A DNA stretch of 64,000 nucleotides, taken from assembly GCA_023055505.1 (NCBI GenBank), contig JALIRH010000002.1, forward strand, positions 16,453,244-16,517,243. The letters run 5' to 3'. Origin of the DNA: Callipepla californica brunnescens (Eukaryota > Chordata > Aves > Galliformes > Odontophoridae). The position numbers and the translations under genes were made by a program. Under the pieces are notes generated by a model, which was given only the letters and a program-made list of their open reading frames with translations, was not told the DNA's origin and made no database searches. Below are positions 39,101 to 48,894 of the stretch, piece by piece (the first letter of the stretch is position 1; every line of letters begins with the position of its first letter).

Positions 39101-41263
39101 AAGCGAGGTTGGTACCTGCATGACTAGGCCACTGAAATGACACATTGTGCCTCTGGCTGTAAGACAGCAAAGAAAGAGTGTCTGTAACTTTGAGTACTTT
39201 TCCTCTTCAAAACAAAAATAATCTTCAACCTTTCTCTGTCAGATCTGTTTATACCTCCTGGTGCTAACTCTGGGAACATATGTGCATGGTGTGGGCCATG
39301 TTCCAGGTCTCCTCATTGGGGATATTTGACTGACATCTTTCTGATAACACTATCAAACTGTTCCCAATTAAATTCTTCGCAAGCCAGGTGCTATTTGCAA
39401 TTTGAACTGGAAAGGCAGTGGGGCACAGCAGCTGCACACAAATGCCTGGAAAAGAGGTTAGTGATACAGGATATCTTCTGGAAGTGTAGGATTCCCCACT
39501 GTGTGTCTGGAACCATGACAAGATTAAGGCAAACTTTGAATGCAATATGGATACTGATAGTAACTAACACACTGTAGTCCTTGAGTGACCCTGTCCTGGA
39601 ATGCTGCAGCTGTAGGTAGAAACACACCAGTTCACAAGCTCCTCCTTTCCAATTTTTTAGAAGCTCCTCATCTGACACAGTTTTCACATGAAGTGCTTTT
39701 GACAAAGCAGCTAGAATTTAGATAAAATATATTTACCAATAAGTTGCTAGAGAGAGACTTTTCCTTCTAAGATTAAAAACCTCCAAGAACATTTTTTGTA
39801 AGCATCTTTTGGTTTGTATCGTGACTTCCAAGTCTTATAAGAAAATTAGATTTGTGTAAACAAGATATCTAAGCCATGAAAATAAAATAATTAAATAAGA
39901 TGATGCAGAAATCTCTAAATATCTGTCCAAATAAGTCAACATCATACATAAAAATAACAGCTGTCTTTCATTTACTAGCAGTATCACTACAGGACACAGG
40001 ACTCTAGTGAATAACTCAGTCTCAACTGATTTCAAAAATATGTCAGTTCAGTGCTTAAATGATTTAATAAATATGAATGTGATTTTATTGATTTGGTCCA
40101 CACAATGAACTGCAGTTTGATATTCTTTATTATTTACAAACTGCATTGTTTGTTCACTAAATATCTGAGAGACTTGAAAAACAGTGAATTAAGTACTTCA
40201 TTATCCTAAAAAAAAATAAAAAAGAAAAAGAAAAAACAAAACAGAATTCTCTAAAAAATCAATGTTTTAATTTTGAAATATTATTTTCTGTTAGAATAAA
40301 ACTAGAAAATTTTCATATATATAAGAAAAAGGATATGTATTATATATTTTATATTTTGTATTCCCGGAGAATGATGTTAGATTACTACATATTTCAGAAA
40401 CTGTTTCCTCTTTAGAGTTAGTTGCTATTTTTTATATTTGGGTAGAAAAGCAAACTTCTTTTATTTGAGATGACTTTTAGGATCTAACTTACTAAGCACT
40501 CACTAGCAGTAGAGCCACTCAGCTCTGGCATCTCACAGCTCCTGGGTCAGCAGAATCCACATTTATTTGGATTCCTGTCCTGTGAAGCTGCAGAGCAATT
40601 ACCCTGCCAGGGCTGTTGCATCTACATGAGAACAGTCATCTGGCAGACAACTGGGCACATATAGAAGATACCTGCTTTGTTACCTAAACTCAATCCATCA
40701 TCCAAGGCTTTGGAGAAAAAAAAAAAAAACAGAGCCAAAGAACTGACAACTGAAAGAAGTAATTCCCCAGGTAGGGGAACATAGACAGTATAGACCAAGG
40801 AGAAAGTTTTTGGACTGAAAATTAAGCACAAGTCTTTTGGGTATACAGTGAAATAAATTTATTTTGCTTGCTAATTAATCTTCTGTTCAGGAGAGCAGGT
40901 TTTTACACATAGGCATTGTGGCTTCGTAGGGGCATGATTTCATCACCAGTTTATTCATCCAGAAAAGGCAAAACAAAAAAACCCTCCAGGGCTCCAAATT
41001 TTGGCTAGCTGTTTAGGTTTAAAAATTGTGATATTGTTTTACTTGAAATAGACTTATCTTATCCCGCAGATACAGAAACCTTTGATTAAATATAGTATCT
41101 GAAAATAGCTAAACTAACATTCGAACAAAGAAATCTAACGGCTACCTGAGTTGTTTTAAAGCTCTTTCCTTGAACCTTATTACCTTTAAGTATTTAGTGA
41201 TACATTCAGCCAGGGTATATCAGTCATTGGATGTATGAAGGATTCTAGGTCTATGTAATATTG

Positions 41264-41790
41264 TACACGGGATGCTCCAAAAGTAATGCCTCCTGTTGTA
41301 TTATGTTGGCCCATAATGGCAGAGATGGTCTTGGTGATATGGAAGTAGAGGTTAAACCTTCCTGCCAACATTCCATTACATTTTGTTGCCACGTGACAGA
41401 TGGCAGCAAAGGGGAAGTCTGACAAAATGGTCTCTGACACGGAACTGCATATGAAGTGAAGGTGTGTTATTTAATTCCTCCATGTGGAAAAAAATTGCAC
41501 CCACTGGCATTCACTGATACTTGCTAAATCCTTATGGAGACCAAACAGTGAATGTGAGCACAGTAAGGTGGTGTGTTTCAGCAGTGATGACAGTGGCTGC
41601 AGGTTACCTCTGCAGATTGTGTGGAAATGAGGCTCTTGTTCATTGCTGGCCAAAATGCATAGCTAATGGTAATGACTATGTTGAAAAACACTGTATTGTA
41701 GATAAAAATTTGCTCTATTAAATTGTGCTCCCTGTATCTGGTGTAGTTTCCATGGTAATAAATAGGAGACATTCATTTTGAAGCATCCAA
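41264..41790 (+). mobile_element. deleted mariner copy A (Galluhop/Mariner1_GG-like)
   Basis: An approximately 525 bp element begins just after a TA with a CACGGGATGCTCCAAAAGTA terminal inverted repeat, continues AATGCCTCCTGTT, and ends near AAATAGGAGACATTCATTTT, the inverted counterpart. Two ends of a mariner transposase are visible: a helix-turn-helix region with GDQTVNVSTVR (near 41535-41565) and a C-terminal block NEALVHCWPKCIANGNDYVE (near 41625-41685). The catalytic DDD/D middle is absent, so this is a non-autonomous internal-deletion derivative. I recall this family from chicken (Galluhop). The orientation is that of the transposase, +. Confidence 0.88.
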
Positions 41791-41829
41791 CAAAAACAAA
41801 CAAACAAACAAACAAACAAACAAAAAAAC
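41791..41829. repeat. (CAAA)n microsatellite
   Basis: About eight CAAA/AAAC tetranucleotide units, starting CAAAAACAAACAAACAAACA, directly follow the end of mariner copy A. This is likely a simple-sequence expansion at the insertion border. Confidence 0.93.
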
Positions 41830-43745
41830 CACAGCTTTCGAGCAATAGAAGTTATTTGGAAACTATATGGAATACTGAGTTAGAAAATCAAAATTAAACA
41901 TTCGAAAAAATATATTTTACCCTGGTAGTGCATTACCAGTAACATTCCTGAGTATTAATTTTCTGATAATTTTGGGCTTTTCCAAAAGTCTGAGCAGTGT
42001 AGGAAAGCTTAACTTTGTGCTGCAACAAGTAACAGCCCTACAGCAGCTTCATGAGTGGATGAGCTTTTCTTCTCATTTTCTGGGAGAGAGATCACAGACA
42101 CCTAAATAAAGCTGTCTTCTCCTGGCTAGAGTGGGTCCAGTGCATGAAACACACTGTTGTAAAATAATAGAGTTGCTTAGTCTGTAGGAAATTACTACAT
42201 CTGCTCTGTGTGGTCTCCGGTATTTCAGATGGCTGATACTGAAGGGAAGGAAGAAACTGAGTGTACGCAAGGCATTTATTTTTCCCTGTCACTTTCTTCT
42301 CTGATGTCAACAGAAGTTTTGTTGTGTTTACTCTAGTCTCTAGGCAAAAGGTAAAAATGTTTTTCTAGATATTCAGTTCCTGAGAAAATTATTTTCAAAT
42401 CTAGTTCTAATTCATTCTTATTTCATTTTAAAGTCAGATAATATAAACTTTGGGAAATAATCTTTAAATTTTTGTCTAACTTTCATTTAAAAAGGAACCA
42501 AATTCAAATCTTAGTATCCCTGAGTGACTCTGAAGTGTTTTGCAATGTGTATGTTATGGTAAAATAGACGTAAGATGATCTTTCCATATATATTATACAT
42601 ATTATATCATAAGCAGTTAAAACTGAAGGAAATGAAGATTCTGCCTCAGTAAAATAAAATACATTTTTAGACAAGAGAAATTAATGTCCGCAGTTGAAAC
42701 ACCAGTATTAGGGAAATTCAGGCTGGGAAGAATGGATTTAGAATAAAGCCCCTTGAAAACAATGAGAGGTTTTGCTTTAACTTCTCTGGGATTTGGCTGC
42801 AGCCCCAAGTAATTATCCAAGATGGACTTTGGCCCTGATGCTAACACCATCTGCATACGGAAAATACTGTGAAATCTTTAATTAACATGAGTCACGAAGG
42901 CCTCACTCCTATGATTTATTTAAAACCTGACACTTTCATGCACTGTTCTGTATGCCTTGCTGAGGGCCTCATTTTCTGCCATCTCACAGGTATCACCTAC
43001 TGCATTGCTAGCACGCCTTTCTTTTCCAAGTTCCAAAGTAGTTGATTTTCCAAATGAAGTTTACTCGCAAGTATCTTAAACTAGTTTTGTTTTTATCGAT
43101 GGTGTTGGATAAAAACAATAAGCACAAAATATGCATGGGAAGGGGAAAATAAGAGGATTTTTTTTTTGTCTGTACCTAGAGAGTGGGACAGTCTTACAGT
43201 TCAAGTCTAGACTTGTTGTTTTTCCATTTTTGCCTTTTCACAAAACCACCAGGGCAAAACTCTTAACGTTTTTCTTCCTCAGTTTCGGCATCTGTTTAAT
43301 GATATAAGCACCAATTAATCTTGCAGAAATTTGCCATTCTAATATATTGCTTTGAAGTGTTCACAGGTGAATTAGTATAATAAGCTGCAAAGCAAACTTT
43401 CTTATGGCCCAGATTGTCCCACACGCTGTGCTAGACTGTTGCTCTTTTGCACACCATAATCATTAACACCAGGTTTACAGTATGGACCACTTCATTGAGT
43501 GTGAATAAGATAGTATTTTTACAACTCAAATTTTCAAGTGAAAAAATGAATAAAGATCTATATGTCACTAGAAAATGAGTGTGTCTGAAGGAATTAAATG
43601 CTGTTTCCTTATTGAAGGGATTAATGAAGTGCTGGCCTGAGCAACACAGAGCACTTATAGACATGTTTAACTTTAAGAATCTGAGTAGGTTGATGGATTT
43701 CTATGGGAATACCAATGTGCTTAAAGTATGTGTTGTTGGAATGAA

Positions 43746-43789
43746 ATCATATTCTTCAGAATATGATTGACCCCAGAATTTGTGGGGTC
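43746..43789. other. two back-to-back perfect hairpins
   Basis: A 22-nt perfect inverted repeat (arms ATCATATTCT and AGAATATGAT, 2-nt loop, 43746-43767) is followed one base later by arms GACCCCA and TGGGGTC with a 7-nt loop (43769-43789). They lie about 130 bp upstream of mariner copy B and may mark the edge of an LTR-like element. No function is assigned. Confidence 0.75.
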
Positions 43790-43915
43790 AGATCACTTTT
43801 GTTTGTGAAAGTGAAGGGAACACTCTCAGACGACACTCCTTCTACAGGAAATCTCCTGGATCTTCAAAACTAGGATCCTCAAATACTTCCCTCTGATTTC
43901 TCAGCCTGGACTGTG

Positions 43916-44458
43916 TACATAGTTCACTCTGAAAGTAATGCCTCCTATTTATTGCCATGAAACTACAAAAGATAAAAAGAGCACAGTAACAGTGTTTGAT
44001 AGATCAAAATCTCAGCTGCAATAGACTCTTTTTCAGTATAGTCACCACCACTGCATATCTATTTTGGAAGATTGATTAATTTTTGCTATCCTGCATGCTA
44101 TACTTGTATACATATGTACCAATGGAGGTGACCTGCTGTCACCACTGCTGAAACACACCACCTACTACCTCACTGTACTCACATACACTGTTTGGTCTTC
44201 ATAAATCTTCAGCAAGCATTAATGACTGTCAGTAGGTACAATCTCTTTGATGTGGAGGAATTCAGTTCCACACCTTTGCTCCAAGCACACTTTCATGTCA
44301 GACTGCCCCTCTGCTGCCATCTGTCACATGGCAACAAAATGTAATTGAATATTGGTGGGAAGGTCCATCCTCTACTGCCATGTCATCAACATTCATCTCT
44401 GATGTTGTGGGCCAACACAGTAAAACAGGAGGCATTACTTTTGGAACAGCCCTCTGTA
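43916..44458 (-). mobile_element. deleted mariner copy B (Galluhop/Mariner1_GG-like)
   Basis: About 540 bp, the same family as copies A and C but in reverse orientation. It begins TACATAGTTCACTCTGAAAG, TAATGCCTCCTATTTATTG, and ends AAACAGGAGGCATTACTTTT, GGAACAGCCCTCTG next to a TA. On the - strand there is helix-turn-helix-like coding remnant (around 44130-44290) and no catalytic middle. Internal segments such as TCTGTCACATGGCAACAAAA and GATGTTGTGGGCCAACACAG match copy A in reverse complement. With copy A, 2.1 kb upstream, it makes an inverted pair in intron 4. Confidence 0.88.
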
Positions 44459-44790
44459 TGGGAACTGTTGAATCACAACAGGGGCACAAGTGAATGTGAT
44501 TGGAAGGGGTGGAGTTGAACCACCTCTCCCAAGACCCCATTTAAGGGCTGACCATCACCAGGGAAGGATCTCTTGTTGGAGATCCCTCCCTGGTGGAGTT
44601 ATCAGTGAGCCTTGACCATCATCAAGGTGAGCCACTCTCTTTTTTTACTATTTGTTTGTATACCATCTACTTAAGCCTACCAAAGTTATACCACTTTTGC
44701 ACTATTTTCTTTGAGTGATATTCTTGGGGTTATTTGCCCTACACCCTCATAAGTGGTCTGTGACATGCAGTATCAATATCTGCACTGGTG
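44459..44790 (+). mobile_element. possible LTR fragment with TATA-like box, hairpin and splice donor
   Basis: Directly after mariner copy B lies a compact promoter-like segment: an ATTTAA box (44539-44544), a strong hairpin with 17-bp arms and one mismatch (44556-44572 and 44579-44595, loop TTGTTG), and a good splice donor CAAG|GTGAGC (GT at 44627). I recall similar sequence as a recurrent bird LTR. The part upstream of copy B (about 43790-43915, including AAATCTCCTGGATCTTC) may be the rest of the same LTR, making the mariner a nested insertion. No flanking duplication or second LTR was found. Confidence 0.4.
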
Positions 44791-45264
44791 TTCCATTGTT
44801 AATTGTTTTCCTGTTCTGAGTCATAACAAGACTAAACATGACTCTAAATACTGACTTCAGGAGTGCCTTTTTTTCTTTTTTACCCCAAGGCAATGTCAAG
44901 GAGCATATATGTAGATGTGAAACTCATGAAATCATTCCCTTGACTTAAGCAAACAGCTCCCCTTCTACAAACCCCAAGGCTCCTCAAAAGGTAGTGCTTC
45001 ATCGAGAATAGGCATAGCCCATCTCCTTCCAGACTTTGTATTGCTCTCTCAGGTGAAGTCTGTCTTGGCGCAGCACTGAACAATCTTGTCCACCTCCTCA
45101 TACTGCTATTGGAGTGTTCTTTGATAACCTCCCAGATACAGCTTCAGTCAGACACAACACACGAAGCTGCACAGTCATTTGTTCTCAGGCGAGATCTGCT
45201 CTGCTCATCTCTCTGTAGACAGGATTCTCTCTGTAGCTATTTACATCATGACTTGTTTCTGCTT

Positions 45265-45329
45265 GTACAGTATAGTATAGTACAGTATAGTACAGTACAG
45301 TTAATACTGTACAGTATAGTTAATACTGT
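45265..45329. repeat. short tandem repeat of GTACAGTATA type
   Basis: Imperfect 5- and 10-bp units (AGTAT, AGTAC) are followed by two TTAATACTGT units, just 117 bp before exon 5. Units such as ACAGTAT and ATACTGT are reverse complements, so short hairpins can form. It is likely a simple expansion. Confidence 0.85.
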
Positions 45330-45445
45330 GAATGTTTAAAGTGAATACAATGTGCAAAAGTGAGTTTCTTTCATACATAAATTTAAGATTACTGTTGTAA
45401 CTTATACTACTGCATTATACTACTGCATTTTTCTCTGTTTTGCAG

Positions 45446-45570
45446 TTTTACTTAAGAATGCGAAGGAGGAAGAAAGGCCTTTCAGAGACTGTGCAGATGT
45501 ATACCAATCTGGTTTTAACAAAAGTGGCGTCTATACTATTTATATTAACAATGTGTCTGATCCTAAAAAG
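45446..45570 (+). CDS. ANGPT1: ANGPT1 exon 5 (linker and start of fibrinogen-like domain)
   Basis: The exon is 125 nt: two bases completing Val and 41 codons, ending in phase 0, with borders TTTTGCAG and GTGAGA. It reads VLLKNAKEEERPFRDCAD, VYQSGFNKSGVYTIYI and NNVSDPKK. The first part is the linker; PFRDCADVYQSG begins the fibrinogen-like domain, whose first Cys (RDC) is expected to pair with the Cys in exon 6. Two points differ from the human sequence as I recall it. The linker is one residue shorter (NAKEEER against GGKREEEK, so 125 rather than 128 nt). NNVSD creates an extra N-glycosylation sequon (NVS) where human has NNMPE. The NKS sequon is shared. Confidence 0.96.
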
Positions 45571-47574
45571 GTGAGACAAATGTGTGATTTATTTTCATTT
45601 TTGATAATGGGTTGTTACCCTGATCTTAAAAGGAGCGTATGAGCCTTTATGGAAGTACTCATTCTTTAAGCTATTGCACTGAAACAAATAAACCTGGTTG
45701 TATTCAAACTGAAAAAACAAAAAACAACAATAGAATGAAGAAAATGACAAAGTGTATTATTCCAGACATTCTTCTTTCTCACTGACAGAGAATCACTCCC
45801 AAATTCCAACATACACTCAAGAGTTGACTCACTTCCTCCCACTCAGCAAGTTCAGTTGAATCCGTCTATGACCACAAATAAGTCTGCAATGAGGCATAGA
45901 AGATTAAATCTTCTATTATAAAATTATTTTCTTCTATTATATTATATTATTTCATAAAATGCTGTAATGAAGAAGCTGATGAGGAGATGCTATAGTAGCA
46001 GAGAAAGAAATAGAGTAACTAATGAATTTAAATATAAAGATTTACAAAATTTGTACTTTTCTTGTCTGAAGAAAGGAAGAATATAGGTGACTATAGAGAA
46101 CACATAGAATATTAGCACTGTTTTAAATGAGGTATCCTGTATTTTCTTGTCCACTGAAGAGATATTTGGGAGCCTTTTTGGATGAAAATGAAACATTAGT
46201 CTATAAAGGAGGCTATTTCTAGAATGCTTTTGGGACTAAAATGAGCCAGCTAAAGCTAAGAAGGTGAATAAATAGGATAAGGCTAATTTATACAGGAAGC
46301 AAGGATGGCTTGTACCTCTGACAGAGCACTACTGAGAGCAGCCCCACCATGGCCATGCACTGGTTATTTGCCAGAGAAAAGTGGAGTATCATCCAGCAAG
46401 TGTGTTGGACAGAGGGAAGGGAACTCTTATCTTTCTGGTAATTTTATTCTTGCTGTGGTAAAACAGTGACACTGCAAACAAAAGAATACAATAACAAACA
46501 TCACCAAAGTAACTCTGTAAGGGCCATTTATAATGATACTAAGATATGTAAAATTTATTTCTAAAGTGAATTTGGCTTTGGACAGCATTTGGAAGCCTCT
46601 GAATGTCAATCCATTGTAGTTTACTGAGCAATTATAGTTCATTAAACCAGTTGGAGAGGGAGAGTGCTTTGGGCAAAGGCCAGTATAGCTCTGATGAATA
46701 TGAATGGACATGACATGAAATGCAGAGGCACCTTTAAGCATTACTGATCAGGACGAGAACAAAAGCAGTTCCATAGAAGCTGTTCATGTCAAAACTGAGA
46801 TGTTACATTAAAGTCAGAATTGCAAGTATGAACTGGATTTACTTAGCCCTATTAAAGTTCTAGAATCTGAATTGCAATGAAAAACAGTAGCAACTCAAAA
46901 GCACTGTAGCACTTGCATATTTACCCTAAGTACACTTCACTGATAATGCAAGCACAGTGACACTATGGAAGCTACTCTTTGTTCATCCTTATACCACTGT
47001 TTGCAGACACTGTTGTCAATCAGTACAGGTAGCACAGTTTGTCTGGTATCATTGTATTACTTCTTTTTTCCCGTAGGCTTCCTTTTCAGTAAGAGCCTCT
47101 GAGAATGTGTGTATTTTGTGGGAGTTTCTGCTACCACCTGTTTCTGTCTTGCCCTAGTGATAACATAGCAAGAGCTGATCCAGTGCATGTTCATGTCAGC
47201 CAAGTGAGGAGTCTAATTGCTTTAACAGATGTTCTTTTTCAGACATTGTGATTGTATTAACAGTCTGCAAGGTAGTGCTGTGCAGAGATGGCTAAACCAA
47301 CTACGGCTGAGATAGCTTCTAAATCAGATCAGCACCTCACTGTGACAGGACTAATTAGCCCAGAGGTAGCACCATGCTGGCACAGTTAGATTGCTCTGGG
47401 ACCCAATCTAATATCCTGATATGAATTCCATTGAGACATACCGTTTATTTTAAGCAGGCTCAGTTATCTGGATTACCATAACTGGAATGCACAATTCCTA
47501 CATTGCTGAAGTGTCCTTATATTGTTGCCTTCTGTAATACCTGCAGCCACCAGCGACTGCCTCATTTATGGCAA

Positions 47575-47604
47575 TTTTTTTTTTTTTTTTTTTTTTTTTT
47601 ACAG
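47575..47604 (+). repeat. T26 run followed by ACAG (acceptor-like)
   Basis: Twenty-six T residues are followed directly by ACAG and AAATAG. It resembles a strong 3' splice site by composition, but no open exon with a donor follows at a useful distance. It is most simply a poly-T microsatellite or the antisense tail of a retrocopy. Confidence 0.9.
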
Positions 47605-47992
47605 AAATAGACCTTCATTACATTCTGTATTTCCTAAGGAATACATAATTGCATCCGAACACTGAATAACAAATTCCTCTTCATCATCTATACAAATGTT
47701 AGTGTCAGTTCTAATAATTTTGGTCTTTATATCTTTCTGTATTCATAGAAAATTGTCCTTCATGCTTACAGCTCCGTAACATTTATATGCCTCATTTTTA
47801 TATGCTTAGAATAACAGCTTGTATTTTTTCTTTCATGCCTCTAGCTTCAACAGCTCACTGACTTAAATGTTTTCCAACCCTACATTAAAAATGTTATTCA
47901 TTTCTGATGAAAAATATCTTAATATTATTCCACATTTTTGAGATGAGCAAAGGTTCACTTAAAATATTAAGCTAATTAATTGGCTTACTTTG

Positions 47993-48010
47993 GTGTGTGT
48001 GTGTGTGTGT
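47993..48010. repeat. (GT)9 microsatellite
   Basis: Nine uninterrupted GT dinucleotides, followed by GCGC. It is a simple repeat without further context. Confidence 0.95.
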
Positions 48011-48866
48011 GCGCAATGCTTAATGGTGCTGATAAACAAATGTCCCTTGGTCATAGTGGCAAAAGCAAGAGTCCTGTCAGGGCTGTACACAGGTAGGGTC
48101 AGCTACTGGGGAAAGAGGCTGACCCCTGACAAAGAGGTAATGAGAGTGAGATCATTGATGTTATGGGAGCTGGAGGAAGCCAAGGGGACAGCTCTGAGTG
48201 TCTGCAACATCTCCATATCCTACCATGTTTCACTGTATGGCTCTATTCTAACATCCTCCAAAGTCATCACAAGGATGATTTCTATAAACTGCTGTGTGTT
48301 GCACTGAAAATATCATGTTAAATTTCTAGTGGGGTCTGTCTATCTGTGTACTTACAACTCTGCAAAAAATCTGCCCTGCCATGAATTCTATCTTTGCCTC
48401 TCTGGGCTGTTTTCTGCCTGTGAACTTTCTACCAGCTTCACGCCGATGACCTCTCTGAGTGCACCTGACAGAACTTTAATGCATTAATTATATTCAGGCC
48501 GCGAGCAGTGTGGAATCTGTGGTTCTTGCTTGGTTACTGCCAGCCTTGGTTTCTGTATCAGAGATGCATTCTCTGAATCTCAAATGGCTGATCTTGAGCT
48601 TATTGCTACAAATTTGCAGTGTAGACATGTGAAGTGCCTAGTATGGAAGCATTTAAAGTATAGCGTGAGGTAATAGCACTAGTTTTGTTTACAGTAGAAT
48701 TGCACTGATCTCTGCATTATCATTGTACTTTTTAAAATACATACATAATTTAATCCATAATGGTGACTTATGTACAAATAATTCCCTGTATGCCTTTATA
48801 CTTGGGTATTCCTACTCATGCATTTGAGGAAGGCAGCAATTGGATACTCTTTTAATTTAAACCCGA

Positions 48867-48894
48867 TTTTTTTTTTTTTATGGGGGGGGGGGGG
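48867..48894. repeat. T13-AT-G13 double homopolymer
   Basis: A run of 13 T, then AT, then 13 G, then CGATGA. A G13 run is rare in this AT-rich context and can form G-quadruplex or slipped structures; length errors are also likely here in assemblies. Confidence 0.9.

Larger units (their letters stand above)
29185..45445 (+). other. ANGPT1: ANGPT1 intron 4
   Basis: A 16.3 kb phase 1 intron, the largest complete one here, with donor GTAAGA and acceptor TTTTGCAG. It holds CR1 tails at 29285-29450 and 35740-35930, an AT/TA array at 30524-30652, a short perfect hairpin at 36083-36108, two mariner copies (41264-41790 and 43916-44458), an LTR-like segment around 44459-44790 and a small tandem repeat at 45265-45329. 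The stretch 31000-35700 appears unique and AT-rich. The stretch 37080-37700 is less AT-rich and repeat-free by eye, and could hold conserved non-coding elements. 38000-41260 and 41830-43740 show nothing identifiable. Confidence 0.93.

Noticed and set aside
39264..39705. Overlapping open frames of about 100 codons on both strands.
   Set aside because: No domain, no splice context and antiparallel overlap typical of a chance stop-poor stretch.
47990..48307. A 105-codon + strand open frame starting in the GT repeat.
   Set aside because: Its start is microsatellite-derived and the remainder matches no family I know.
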